A DNA stretch of 64,000 nt from Bacteroidota bacterium (GCA_016721435.1 JADKIC010000020.1:1-64000); one strand, 5' to 3'. Counted from the first letter of the stretch, positions 53,410 to 62,562 are shown. The notes: generated from the sequence alone by a model not told the origin. Program-made: numbers and translations.

Positions 53410-53460
53410 AGGGGTCCCATGAAGCGTATCGCTTTTCGCGATTCTGCTTCATGGTTTAAG
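53410..53460. repeat. Interspersed palindromic element, copy 2
   Basis: The core CCATGAAGCGTATCGC, TTTT, GCGATTCTGCTTCATGG is identical to copy 1 (32757-32806) except that C replaces T in the left arm, changing a G-T pair to G-C. TTTAAAG-type simple repeats flank it on the left and TTTAAGG on the right. Confidence 0.85.
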
Positions 53461-53484
53461 GTTAAGGTCTGAGCGAGTGATCCT

Positions 53485-53522
53485 CCCATCTCGTCAGATC
53501 ATATCATCGCAGATGAGATGGG
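53485..53522 (-). repeat. Inverted repeat downstream of the sigma gene
   Basis: CCCATCTC (53485-53492) pairs with GAGATGGG (53515-53522), extended inward by three more pairs. It is 16 bp after the sigma factor stop on the minus strand but has no T-run, so it is a possible but unproven terminator. Confidence 0.5.
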
Positions 53523-53537
53523 AATGACGAGACGTTC

Positions 53538-54104
53538 CTATTCGATATCATCGAATAATTCTTTATATAACGAAGTTAATCTCTTTCTTAAGAACTTCAC
53601 TGCGTAATGTTTTCTGGATAGAAGGGTATTTACCGGCACTCCTGTTTCGTCACTAATTTCTTTAAAGCTACGCTGATCCAATTCGTGCTGCACAAAAACA
53701 TCCCGTTGTTCGGAAGGAAGCTCTTCTAATGCTTTGAGCAATGCTTCACGGATCAACTCATTATCCTTTGATAAAAAACCGGGATCATCCCCTGCTCCCA
53801 ACAATTCTTCCAGGAAGGAATTGGGTTCACCATCTTCCGAGTTTCCCTGATGCATATCATCATACAACAAGGGTTTATGTTTTCGGTATCTATCTGTGAT
53901 TTTATTGCGTGCGACCCGAAAAAGCCATGCGGCCATTTGTTCTACCGGTTGTAAGACACGATAGCTGGATGTTAATTCATAGAAGACATCTTGTAATATA
54001 TCTTCAGCATCAGCACTTTCCTTGACTCTCACTCGAATGAAATCATACAATCTCTTACGATACTGCTGTACCGCATTGAGAATGGTTTCGTCCTGTGTGG
54101 CCAT
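53538..54104 (-). CDS. ECF-type RNA polymerase sigma factor
   Basis: Directs RNA polymerase to a subset of promoters. 189 residues from ATG 54104 (MATQDETILNAV); an upstream in-frame ATG at 54134 adds ten residues. Region 2 is visible as RLYDFIRVRVKESADAEDIL and AAWLFRVARNKITDRYRKHK; region 4 as LEELPSEQRDVFVQHELDQR with the helix-turn-helix SFKEISDETGVPVNTLLSRK. No anti-sigma factor of known type is adjacent; the small membrane protein downstream is the only candidate partner. The region-2/4 linker is long (about 35 residues) and acidic. Confidence 0.9.
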   Translation of the reverse strand: MATQDETILNAVQQYRKRLYDFIRVRVKESADAEDILQDVFYELTSSYRVLQPVEQMAAWLFRVARNKITDRYRKHKPLLYDDMHQGNSEDGEPNSFLEELLGAGDDPGFLSKDNELIREALLKALEELPSEQRDVFVQHELDQRSFKEISDETGVPVNTLLSRKHYAVKFLRKRLTSLYKELFDDIE

Positions 54105-54276
54105 CGGAAGGTTGTAAGTTGAGGTCGTTGACATTGCAAGGGTAATGACGATTAACCATATTTCCTATTGTAACGGATATAGATTTGAATTCTGAAGCGT
54201 AGAAAACGCCTGATGAGGCTAATAATTCCTAACTTCGTCCGATCTTAAAAGGTAGAACCCGAAGAATTAAAAATCT

Positions 54277-55641
54277 ATGGCACAGGTAGAACTGAAAATG
54301 CCCAAAATGGGTGAAAGTGTTCACGAAGCGACGATAATCAAATGGCTTAAAAACGAAGGGGATCGTATAGACGCCGATGAATCTTTATTAGAAATTGCTA
54401 CTGACAAAGTTGATTCTGAGGTCCCTTCAACAGCCGGTGGCATCCTTACCAAGAGGCTTTTTAATGAAGGCGATGTTGTTCAGGTAGGAACTGCCATCGC
54501 AATTATTTCAACAGAAGGATCCAATGGGTCAGTTTCAGGGAATGGGCAAATGCTCGCTACACCTGCTCCATCCACTCCTGCCCCTCAAAAAATCACACCA
54601 GAAGTAGTTGAAACAGTTCCTTTTACACCTGCCCCATCGGCTGTCCCGGCTGTCTCTATTAATAATGGGAATCGATTTTATTCGCCGTTGGTGAGAACAA
54701 TTGCAGGTACAGAAGGTATCAGCCAAAGTGAACTGGATAATATTCCCGGCACAGGTGCAGAAGGAAGGGTGACTAAAAAAGATATTCTAGGCTTTGTTGA
54801 ATTGAAAAAGAATGGTCAGATTCCGCAGGTAATAGCTGCTCCTGCACCAACTCCTGTACCGCCTCCTCAAAGTTCACGCGTAGCAGAATCGGCACCCCTT
54901 CCGGCATCAAAACCATCTGCTTCCCTCTCCGGAGATGTAGAAATTATTGAAATGGACCGCATGCGGAAACTTATTGCGGATCATATGGTCATGAGTAAGC
55001 AAACGTCTCCTCACGTAACTTCCTATGTGGAGGCTGATGTGACCAATATTGTCATGTGGAGAGAGCGGATAAAAAAATCATTTGAGAAAAGAGAAGGAGA
55101 AAAAATCACCTACACACCCGTCTTCATTGAAGCAATTGTGAAGGCCATCAAGGATTTCCCTATGATCAATGTAAGTGTGGAAGGAACCCGTATTCTGGTC
55201 AAAAAGAACATCAATATTGGAATGGCCACAGCTCTCCCTTCCGGAAATCTTATTGTCCCTGTAATTAAAAATGCAGATCGGATGAATCTGATCGGTTTGA
55301 CAAAGGCTGTCAATGATTTAGCAAACCGTGCACGTCAAAATAAATTACAACCAGATGAAATTCAGGGTGGTACATACACCATGACTAACGTTGGCAGTTT
55401 TGGAAATGTGATGGGCACTCCTATTATTAATCAACCTCAGGTCGCTATTATGGCTGTAGGAGCGATTCGCAAAAAACCTGCAGTTATTGAAACTCCTCAG
55501 GGTGACACCCTTGGGATCCGTCAAATGATGTTCTTATCCATGAGTTATGACCATAGAGTGGTAGATGGCAGTTTGGGTGGCAGTTTTATCAGGAGAGTAG
55601 CTGATTATTTGGAACAATTTGACCCAAACAGAGAAATCTAA
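54277..55641 (+). CDS. Dihydrolipoamide acyltransferase (2-oxoacid dehydrogenase E2)
   Basis: An intact 454-residue protein. The lipoyl domain covers residues 1-77 with the modified Lys44 in EIATDKVDSE. A Pro/Ala-rich linker follows, then the E3/E1-binding domain about 133-172 (YSPLVRTIAGTEGISQSELD), a second Pro-rich linker and the catalytic domain from about 215 with the active-site His near 426 in SYDHRVVDG. It transfers the acyl group from lipoate to CoA. It likely partners the fused E1 at 40660-42723; E3 is not in this window. Branched-chain versus pyruvate specificity cannot be read from sequence. Confidence 0.92.
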   Translation: MAQVELKMPKMGESVHEATIIKWLKNEGDRIDADESLLEIATDKVDSEVPSTAGGILTKRLFNEGDVVQVGTAIAIISTEGSNGSVSGNGQMLATPAPSTPAPQKITPEVVETVPFTPAPSAVPAVSINNGNRFYSPLVRTIAGTEGISQSELDNIPGTGAEGRVTKKDILGFVELKKNGQIPQVIAAPAPTPVPPPQSSRVAESAPLPASKPSASLSGDVEIIEMDRMRKLIADHMVMSKQTSPHVTSYVEADVTNIVMWRERIKKSFEKREGEKITYTPVFIEAIVKAIKDFPMINVSVEGTRILVKKNINIGMATALPSGNLIVPVIKNADRMNLIGLTKAVNDLANRARQNKLQPDEIQGGTYTMTNVGSFGNVMGTPIINQPQVAIMAVGAIRKKPAVIETPQGDTLGIRQMMFLSMSYDHRVVDGSLGGSFIRRVADYLEQFDPNREI

Positions 55642-55685
55642 TTGGAAAAAAAGCTTTTAAGGCTTGCCTATTCCAAATATTGCGC

Positions 55686-55694
55686 TAATTTTGC
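55686..55694 (+). promoter_or_regulatory. Promoter -7 element of tRNA-Glu (TAATTTTGC)
   Basis: A perfect TAnnTTTGC match 28 bases before the tRNA 5' end. Confidence 0.5.
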
Positions 55695-55722
55695 GCTCCG
55701 TTTCGTAAGAAACATCCCCTAT

Positions 55723-55798
55723 GGCCCGTTCGTCTAGGGGTCTAGGACATCTCCCTTTCACGGAGGAAACACGGGTTCGATTCCCGTACGGGCTACCA
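55723..55798 (+). tRNA. tRNA-Glu (anticodon UUC)
   Basis: The acceptor stem GGCCCGT pairs with ACGGGCT (first pair G-U); anticodon arm TCTCC-CTTTCAC-GGAGG places TTC at positions 34-36. The T arm CGGGTTCGATTCCCG is intact, and CCA is encoded (55796-55798). No second tRNA is adjacent. Confidence 0.93.
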
Positions 55799-55873
55799 AA
55801 TCAGTAAACTCACTGTAGAAAGTGGGAAGTAAAGAGTGAACTGAATTAATTAGTATTAAACATTGAAATTCTA

Positions 55874-56128
55874 ATGGCAAATCACAAATCAGCCGAAAAG
55901 CGAATCCGTTCAAATGACTCAAAAAGAGTCCGTAACCGCTATCAAGCTAAGACCACCCGTAACCTGCTGAAAGAACTTCGCGGTACAAAGGACAAGAGCA
56001 CAGCAGCTACTTTAGTTCCTGAGTTAAGCGCGATGTTAGACCGACTTGCGAAGAAAAACGTTATTCACAAGAACAAAGCGGCTAACCTGAAGTCCAGTAT
56101 CCAGAAGCATGTGAACAGTCTGGCTTAA
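55874..56128 (+). CDS. rpsT: 30S ribosomal protein S20
   Basis: Binds 16S rRNA early in 30S assembly. An intact 84-residue, highly basic protein: MANHKSAEKRIRSNDSKRVR, then RYQAKTTRNLLKEL and AKKNVIHKNKAANLKSSI, the typical S20 helices. A terminator follows at 56153-56186, so it forms a single-gene unit after tRNA-Glu. Confidence 0.95.
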   Translation: MANHKSAEKRIRSNDSKRVRNRYQAKTTRNLLKELRGTKDKSTAATLVPELSAMLDRLAKKNVIHKNKAANLKSSIQKHVNSLA

Positions 56129-56152
56129 ACATACTCGTATTTAAACGATTGC

Positions 56153-56186
56153 AAACGCCTTCCTTTGGGGAGGCGTTTTTATTTTT
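56153..56186 (+). terminator. Intrinsic terminator of rpsT
   Basis: AACGCCT pairs with AGGCGTT around a CCTTTGGGG-type loop, followed by TTTATTTTT. Confidence 0.88.
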
Positions 56187-56188
56187 GC
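56180..56188 (+). promoter_or_regulatory. Possible radC promoter -7 element (TATTTTTGC)
   Basis: TATTTTTGC overlaps the T-run of the rpsT terminator, 45 bases before the radC ATG at 56233. Confidence 0.35.
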
Positions 56189-56232
56189 CCGGTCAGGGGT
56201 GAATTATTTAGTGCTACGTCCCTGTTCTCTTT

Positions 56233-56919
56233 ATGAAAAACATCACAATCAAGGAGTGGTCATTGGCAGATCGACCGAGAGAAAAGATGCAACAACTCGG
56301 TTCTTCTGCATTAAGCGATGCCGAGTTGATCGCCATTCTTCTCCGAAATGGAACTGCAGAACAAACGGCTATTGATTTAGCACGGCAAGTTCTTGCCTAT
56401 TGCAATAACGACTTACCTGAACTGGCAAAAGCCGGATATCAACATCTGGCTAAGACAAAAGGAATCGGTCCGGTAAAAGCCATAACACTCGTTGCTGCAA
56501 TGGAATTGGGGAGAAGATGTCGATCGGTTGAAGCCCGAAAAAAAGAAAATATTAGCTGTAGTCTGGATGCCGTAAATATGCTGGAGCCCCAATTACGCGA
56601 CCTTCCCCATGAAGAATTCTGGATAATTCTCCTTAACCGTGCCAATCATGTGCTGGATATTCGACCGATCAGCAAGGGAGGGATAAGTGGAACAGTTGTA
56701 GACCCAAAAATGATTTTTCATGAAGCCTTACAGATAAGGGCGAGTGGCATCATCCTCAGTCACAACCATCCTAGCGCAAACCCTAAGCCCAGTGAAAGTG
56801 ATATTCAACTTACCCGAAAGCTGAAAGAAGGCGGGAAATTGCTTGAAATATCCATTCTTGATCATATCATCATTGCAGGGTCAAGTTTTTATAGTTTTGC
56901 AGATGAAGGAACGCTTTGA
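56233..56919 (+). CDS. radC: RadC family JAB/MPN-domain protein
   Basis: An intact 228-residue protein. The N-terminal helix-hairpin-helix part (DRPREKMQQLGSSALSDAEL, KGIGPVKAITLVAAMELGRR) is followed by the RadC JAB1/MPN domain with its metal site SHNHPSANPKPSESD (HxHP...SxxD). Despite the name, a DNA repair role is unproven. It lies 44 bp upstream of the glycan cluster and may be its first co-transcribed gene. Confidence 0.92.
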   Translation: MKNITIKEWSLADRPREKMQQLGSSALSDAELIAILLRNGTAEQTAIDLARQVLAYCNNDLPELAKAGYQHLAKTKGIGPVKAITLVAAMELGRRCRSVEARKKENISCSLDAVNMLEPQLRDLPHEEFWIILLNRANHVLDIRPISKGGISGTVVDPKMIFHEALQIRASGIILSHNHPSANPKPSESDIQLTRKLKEGGKLLEISILDHIIIAGSSFYSFADEGTL

Positions 56920-56962
56920 TTTGGTCATGCAGTAATGAGCAATATCAGAGGTCTAATTATCC

Positions 56963-58309
56963 ATGACAAATCGCCTGCTGGTCTATACGTCTAAAAAATC
57001 TCCCCGGTTGAAATATATTTTCGACCTACTATTTACGGATCTCCTTGGGTTAGCGTATACCACGACTATGAACCCCAAAGTATTTAAAAAACATGAAGGG
57101 CCAAGGATGAGTTATGGTGATCATGCGATTGGCGATGAACCCTTCTTCTTTGCCACCCGATTGTTATTCGAAAAAGGAATTGAAGATCAACAAATCAATG
57201 TTTTTGAATGGAAAGGTATGCCTGCTTTTTTTGGAACCCATCCAAAATATCTCGTACCATTTGATCTATTTGCCGCCAGTTTTTATCTGGTAAGCCGCTA
57301 CGAAGAATATCTTCCGCACATTAAAGATGAGCATATGCGCTTCAGCCCGCAGCAGAGTTTGGCCTATCAAAAAGGTTTCCTGGACAAACCACTGGTGAAT
57401 ATTTGGGCATTGGAGCTAAGACAAATTCTAAAACAACGTTTCCCTGATCTTGTTTTTTCGGATACTCACTATCGCTATATCTCTACTTTCGATATCGACT
57501 CCGCTTTTGCTTACAGAGAAAAGGGGATGGTTCGGCATTTTGGATCCATTGCTTTAGGTCTTTTCACTTTGAATTTTAGAAAAATTGGTGAGCGATTAAA
57601 GGTATTACTGGGTCTGGAAAAAGATCCATATGACACTTATGAATGGCAATTGGAGATTGCCCGAAAATATCACCTGAAGCAAATCTATTTCTTCCTGGTT
57701 GGTGATTATGGAGAATACGACAAGAACATTCCTGTAGAAGGGAATCGCAATTTTCAGTCCCTGATAAAATCTATTGCTGATTATGCTGAAGTTGGAGTTC
57801 ACCCCTCTTATTACAGCAATGTTAACAAGGATCAGTTAAGAAAAGAAGTCCGAAGATTGAGTAAAGTTTTAAAAAGCGAAGTAGTGAAAAGCAGACAACA
57901 TTTCCTGAAAGTAACTTTCCCCAACACTTATCGCAACCTGCTCGAATTTGATATTAAGGAAGACTATTCAATGGGCTATGCTTCAGAAATCGGTTTCCGG
58001 GCCAGTATATGCAGCTGTTTCAATTTTTATGATCTGGACCTGGATGTAGGTACGAAATTAAAATTGATACCGTTCATGCTGATGGATGGGACCATGAAGG
58101 ATTATATGAAACTGAGTCCCCAGGAAGCAATTCACAGAGCAAAAACACTAATAGACGAAGTAAAGGCGGTTAACGGGACTTTTGTCACCTTGTGGCATAA
58201 TCAAAGTGTTAACGATAAAGAGGAATGGAAAGGATGGCGGGATGTATATGAAGATATCGTCATCTACGCCATGAAGGACGTTCCCGTAAAAACACTTCAT
58301 ACTTTATGA
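56963..58309 (+). CDS. Polysaccharide deacetylase family protein with DUF7033-like N-terminal domain
   Basis: Intact, 448 residues. The first 140 or so (LLVYTSKKSPRLKYIFDLLF, YGDHAIGDEPFFFATRLLFE) form the N-terminal domain that in Bacteroidota precedes a NodB-like barrel. The catalytic Asp pair appears as STFDIDSAF, and the His zinc ligand region as VGVHPSYYSN; later TLWHNQSVND gives the last conserved His. This enzyme class removes acetyl groups from N-acetyl sugars. The stop overlaps the next start (ATGA), so it opens a tight operon. Confidence 0.85.
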   Translation: MTNRLLVYTSKKSPRLKYIFDLLFTDLLGLAYTTTMNPKVFKKHEGPRMSYGDHAIGDEPFFFATRLLFEKGIEDQQINVFEWKGMPAFFGTHPKYLVPFDLFAASFYLVSRYEEYLPHIKDEHMRFSPQQSLAYQKGFLDKPLVNIWALELRQILKQRFPDLVFSDTHYRYISTFDIDSAFAYREKGMVRHFGSIALGLFTLNFRKIGERLKVLLGLEKDPYDTYEWQLEIARKYHLKQIYFFLVGDYGEYDKNIPVEGNRNFQSLIKSIADYAEVGVHPSYYSNVNKDQLRKEVRRLSKVLKSEVVKSRQHFLKVTFPNTYRNLLEFDIKEDYSMGYASEIGFRASICSCFNFYDLDLDVGTKLKLIPFMLMDGTMKDYMKLSPQEAIHRAKTLIDEVKAVNGTFVTLWHNQSVNDKEEWKGWRDVYEDIVIYAMKDVPVKTLHTL

Positions 58310-59220
58310 ATTTAAAATTACGTCAGTTGGTATTAAGGTTCAGTCCGGAGTCGTGGCTGGAATCAGCGAAACGTATTAAGAAGGCACTGAGAAGAAGGTC
58401 GCTCAAAAAACAGGAGCAGTATGGAGGAATCACCCCTTCTGAAATAACCAATCAATTAAAAAATCTTGGTCTCAGCAACGGCGATTCAGTTTTAGTACAT
58501 AGCAGCCTGAGTAAAATTGGATTTGTAAAAGGTGGCGCAAGTGCAGTCATTGCAGCTTTACGTGAAGCAGTCGGTAAGGAAGGCACCATACTCATGCCTT
58601 CATTTCCGGCGAGCGGAAGAAATAAAGAATATCTGGAAAGCGGTATTGTGTTCGATCAGCGTCTAACGCCATCGGCTATGGGCATAATCACTGAAACTTT
58701 CCGAAAAATGCCGGGAGTAATACGCAGCTTGCACCCTACTGATCCCGTTTGTGCGCAAGGTCCTCTTGCAGAATTCTACACCTCCACCCACTTCGGGCAA
58801 CTTACACCTTACAATGAAAAATCACCTTTCAGAAAACTGACAGAAAAAAAAGGGAAAATTCTTATGTTGGGCACCACGCTAAACGGAGCAGGAACAAGTT
58901 TGCACTGCCTGGAAGACGCCGTTGAATTTCCCTATCCTGTTTATGACAAAAAAATATTCGAAGTGACGATGATTGATAATTATGGGGAGCAGAGAACGAT
59001 GCAAACCAAAGTTCATAACCCCGAATGGTCAATAAAAAGAAATTGCGATGCACTAAAACCTGTCTTTGAGAAAGAAGGTGTATTAATTAACGGTAAAATA
59101 GGCGAAGCTGAGGCCATGTTAATAGATGCTGCTCTAATGCTGGAAGTAATGATCAAACAATTCAAAGATCATGGTGTAACGATGTACACCCCCTACGGCA
59201 ATAATAAACACCATTCCTGA
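58306..59220 (+). CDS. AAC(3) family acyltransferase
   Basis: Intact, 304 residues. It matches the aminoglycoside 3-N-acetyltransferase fold: VHSSLSKIGFVKGGASAVIA, GTILMPSFPASGR, RSLHPTDPVCAQGPLAEF and LMLGTTLNGAGTSLHCLEDA. In polysaccharide loci such proteins acetylate sugars rather than drugs. Here both neighbours are deacetylase-like, so a glycan-modifying role is the better reading and drug resistance is not supported. It overlaps the genes on both sides (ATGA, TGATG). Confidence 0.85.
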   Translation: MNLKLRQLVLRFSPESWLESAKRIKKALRRRSLKKQEQYGGITPSEITNQLKNLGLSNGDSVLVHSSLSKIGFVKGGASAVIAALREAVGKEGTILMPSFPASGRNKEYLESGIVFDQRLTPSAMGIITETFRKMPGVIRSLHPTDPVCAQGPLAEFYTSTHFGQLTPYNEKSPFRKLTEKKGKILMLGTTLNGAGTSLHCLEDAVEFPYPVYDKKIFEVTMIDNYGEQRTMQTKVHNPEWSIKRNCDALKPVFEKEGVLINGKIGEAEAMLIDAALMLEVMIKQFKDHGVTMYTPYGNNKHHS

Positions 59221-60212
59221 TGCGAATATTTATTACGCTTGATTATGAGTTATACTTTGGTGACCGCACAGGTAGTGTGGAGAAGTGTATTACAGGACCA
59301 ACAGAAATGTTAACGGAAATGGCCGAACGACAGGGCATCAAAATATGTCACTTCGTGGATATTGGTTTTCTGCTTCGTTTGGAAAATGAAATGATAAAAC
59401 ATCCGCATCTGGAGAAAGATCACACCTTGCTATGCTCCCAGCTTCAAAAGCTCCAAAATAACGGACACGACCTTCAACTGCATATTCATCCACATTGGGA
59501 AGACAGCTTTTATAATGGAGATGAGTGGATCTGCAAAGTAGACAGATACAAATTATCCGACTTCAGCGATAATGAAATCAGAGAAATTATTTTCAGGTAC
59601 AAAAACCGGCTTGCCCAATTCAATCCGCAGATTACCGCCTTTCGTGCGGGAGGATGGTGTATTCAGCCCTTCGAGCGACTCGCGCAACCACTTTTTGACG
59701 CGGGCATTCGAATAGATAGCAGTGTATTTGCGAATGGATATTTTGAATCGGCCCAATACAATTATGATTTCAGAGGAGCTCCCTTGAAAAGCAGATGGAG
59801 GTTCCAAACTGATCCACTGATAGAAAATGAAGAGGGTGCTTTCACAGAAATCGCCATTAGTTCAATTCATAACTCTCCTTTATTTTACTGGCGACTATTC
59901 CTTCTGGGGCGTTTAAATCCCTATGAGCATAAACCTTTAGGTGACGGAATACCGATTCCAGCTCCCGGCCAGCGATTCAACCTTCTTACGCGATGGACAC
60001 ATAATACAGTTTCCATCGATGGGTTACAATGCAAGTCTTCTGAAGAGATCCTTCCGGCAACATTTACGTACTAAAAAGGAAGACATGGTCATCATTGGTC
60101 ATCCTAAATCACTCACCCGATATGGATTAAAGGCACTGGAGAAGTTCGTCAGTGAGGTAAAATCAACACATCCGATTTGCACTTTCTCCCATCAAACAAA
60201 AACGGGAAATGA
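59220..60212 (+). CDS. Second polysaccharide deacetylase-like protein (WalW-type, frameshifted)
   Basis: The start MRIFITLDYELYFGDRTGSV carries the catalytic Asp region (TLDYELYFGD). LQLHIHPHWEDSF is the His zinc-ligand segment, and AFRAGGWCIQPFE is the RxGG-type motif. The frame changes near 59995 and continues as RTKKEDMVIIGHPKSLTRYG. A return to the first frame near 60195 gives NKNGK and TGA 60210-60212, overlapping the ATG of the next gene (ATGA), as is usual in this cluster. Without that correction the gene would run to 60258. About 330 residues. Confidence 0.8.
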
Positions 60213-61123
60213 TCCGTATCCTCAATCGAAAAGAAATCAACGATCAACTCTGGAATGATTGCATTGAACTGAGTCCGGATGGTCAGGCATTTTTCTATAC
60301 ATGGTACCTTGATGCTTGTTGTCCTGAATGGTCTGCACTGGTGGAAGATAATTATTCAGCTGTTTTTCCATTTGCCCACCGCAGCAAATTTGGCATTGAC
60401 TATATCTATCAACCATTTTTCACACGTCACTTTGGTTTAATTGCAAAAAGCAAAACCGATTTTTACAAACAAGAGGCATTTCTCTCTGCCATACCTTCTG
60501 ATTATAAATACCTGGACTTTTGTCTTCACACCGCTCATCAACAACTGCCGGAAGGGATTATTCCGGAACATAAAATTTACCAGCAATTATCCCTGCGCAC
60601 AGATTATTCGCAGATCCAAAAAGGATATAATGAAAATCTAGTTCGCAATTTGAAAAAAGCAAGCAAGTCAGGTTATATTTTAAAACACAACTTTCAACCC
60701 GAAGCAGTTGTAGATTTATTTTATACGCATCAAAAAGCACTGCGGGAAGAATTCAAAGAAGCGGACTATAGAACTTTAAAAAATCTCATGATTTCGGCTG
60801 CTAAAAACACTACTACCTATTGTTGGGCTGTACAAGATCCATCAGGAGAAATTCATGCGGGAGCTTTTTTCATTAAGACGAAAACCCAGCTCCTTTACCT
60901 CAAAGGTTTTTCGAGCGAGAAAGGAAAAAAGCAGGGTGCAATGCATTTTCTTTTTGACCAACTCATTCAGTATCATGCCGGACAAGATATCACCCTGGAT
61001 TTTGGCGGATCATCTGTTAAATCTGTTGCTCGTTTCTATTATGGTTTTGGAAGCATTGATTGCCTATATTTACGACTTAAAATTAACCGACTACCCACAG
61101 CATTGCGCTGGATCAAAAGTTAA
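60209..61123 (+). CDS. GNAT-fold acyltransferase (FemAB-like)
   Basis: Intact, 304 residues. It contains the two-lobed GNAT/FemAB organisation: an N-terminal lobe with FFYTWYLDACCPEW and IYQPFFTRHFGL, and a C-terminal lobe with NLVRNLKKASKSGYIL, AGAFFIKTKTQLLYLKGFSS and KKQGAMHFLFDQLIQYH (a likely CoA-binding helix). Members transfer acyl or aminoacyl groups in envelope polymers. The exact donor is unknown. It is fourth in the cluster, 3 bp before the SDR gene. Confidence 0.78.
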   Translation: MIRILNRKEINDQLWNDCIELSPDGQAFFYTWYLDACCPEWSALVEDNYSAVFPFAHRSKFGIDYIYQPFFTRHFGLIAKSKTDFYKQEAFLSAIPSDYKYLDFCLHTAHQQLPEGIIPEHKIYQQLSLRTDYSQIQKGYNENLVRNLKKASKSGYILKHNFQPEAVVDLFYTHQKALREEFKEADYRTLKNLMISAAKNTTTYCWAVQDPSGEIHAGAFFIKTKTQLLYLKGFSSEKGKKQGAMHFLFDQLIQYHAGQDITLDFGGSSVKSVARFYYGFGSIDCLYLRLKINRLPTALRWIKS

Positions 61124-61126
61124 ATT

Positions 61127-61857
61127 ATGACAAGGCTTGCCTTAATTACTGGAGCATCAGGAGGTTTAGGAAGTGCTATTGCTGCAAAGTTGGCAATGGA
61201 AGGTTACCGATTGGCACTTCATTATTTTAAGAATGAAGACAAAGCAGAAGCACTGAGAAAGAGTCTTCCGGCTTTAAACGGAGAACATACACTAGTCGAA
61301 GCGGATTTGCGGAATGAAGCTGCGATTAAATCCATGACGAAACAGGTTCTTCAGGAAATGGGACCGATAGACGTCTTAATCAATAATGCCGGTATTCCTT
61401 TCAGTGGACTCAGTTGGAAGCAAAGTACGGAACAATGGGAGGAGGTTTTTGCTATCAACACTACCGCGGCATGGATGGTCAGTAAATATTGTATTCCGAT
61501 GATGCGGGAGAAGAATGAAGGGAGGATAATCTACATTTCTTCGGTAGTTGCACATCGACCATTAACCGGAACTTCTGCTATGCCGCTTCAAAGGCTGCAC
61601 TGGAAGGTTAACGGGCACAAGCGGTTGAGTTATCACGCTTTGGTATAACCGTAAACTGTATTGCTCCCGGTTATTTTGATGCCGGCATGATCAGTTCAGT
61701 AGAAGATGACATTCGTAAAGAATTACAAAAGCAAACACCTGCAGGGCGTTTAGGACATGCCTCCGAACTTGCTGCAGCTGTAGTATATTTGTGCAGTACA
61801 GATGCCTCCTTTACAACGGGGCAGATCATTCATATTAACGGGGGGTTATACATCTAG
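61127..61857 (+). CDS. SDR family oxidoreductase, FabG-like (frameshifted)
   Basis: NAD(P)H-dependent reductase. The nucleotide-binding motif is LITGASGGLGSAIA; NNAG is in DVLINNAGIPFSG, and the Ser of the catalytic set in IIYISSVVAH. Beyond about 61585 the catalytic YAASKAALEG is one frame over, and further on RAQAVELSRFGITVNCIAPG and INGGLYI complete the protein at TAG 61855-61857. Two one-base losses (near 61582 and 61609) are needed. About 243 residues. It could reduce a 3-oxoacyl or keto-sugar intermediate of the cluster. Confidence 0.87.
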
Positions 61858-61862
61858 AAAAC

Positions 61863-62510
61863 ATGGTACATCTACTTAGTGAAGGCAATTCCATTATTAA
61901 CCAGTTTATCGCTGAACTTCGCAATGTTGAAGTTCAAAATGACCGTATGCGCTTCAGAAGAAACCTTGAGCGGATCGGTGAAATTGCTGCCATGGAAATT
62001 AGTCGCAAGCTCCCATACACTAATCAGGAGGTCACAACTCCGCTTGGTATTGCAAATGTTTCACTGCCCTCAGAACAACCAGTAGTAGGTACAATACTTC
62101 GGGCAGGTCTCCCCTTGCATCAAGGTGTATTAAATTACTTTGATCACGCGGACAATGCCTTCATCAGCGCGTATCGTAAACATCATAAAGATGGTAGTTT
62201 TGATATTCGTCTGGAGTATGTCAGTAGTCCTTCCCTTGAAGGAAGAATATTAATTCTGGCCGATCCGATGCTGGCAACAGGTGCTTCTCTTGTTACTACA
62301 TTTAAGGCCATTCTTGAATATGGCAAACCCCGCCATACGCATATTGTTGCGGCTTTGGCCAGCTCACAGGGAATTGAATTTATTAAGAAAAATATGCCGG
62401 AAGAGGTAGATCTCTGGATAGGAGCCATTGACGAAGAATTGACGGCGCAAGCCTATATAGTTCCCGGATTAGGAGATGCCGGTGACCTTGCCTATGGAGA
62501 AAAACAGTAA
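61863..62510 (+). CDS. upp: Uracil phosphoribosyltransferase
   Basis: Salvages uracil with PRPP to give UMP. Intact, 215 residues: TILRAGLPLHQGVLNYF, the PRPP-binding loop ILADPMLATGASL, and the uracil-binding end YIVPGLGDAGDLAYG. It follows the SDR gene by 5 bp and ends the run before a terminator at 62538, so it is probably read with the glycan cluster though unrelated in function. Confidence 0.94.
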   Translation: MVHLLSEGNSIINQFIAELRNVEVQNDRMRFRRNLERIGEIAAMEISRKLPYTNQEVTTPLGIANVSLPSEQPVVGTILRAGLPLHQGVLNYFDHADNAFISAYRKHHKDGSFDIRLEYVSSPSLEGRILILADPMLATGASLVTTFKAILEYGKPRHTHIVAALASSQGIEFIKKNMPEEVDLWIGAIDEELTAQAYIVPGLGDAGDLAYGEKQ

Positions 62511-62537
62511 TTTTAAAACTCTTCATTAATCGTAAAG

Positions 62538-62562
62538 ACCGGATTTCACATCCGGTTTTTTC
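62538..62562 (+). terminator. Intrinsic terminator of upp
   Basis: ACCGGAT (62538-62544) pairs with ATCCGGT (62550-62556) around TTCAC, followed by TTTTT. Confidence 0.88.

Noticed and set aside
58306..59220. AAC(3) homology read as an antibiotic resistance gene
   Set aside because: It overlaps glycan-modification genes on both sides, and the family includes many sugar acyltransferases; nothing indicates mobile resistance.
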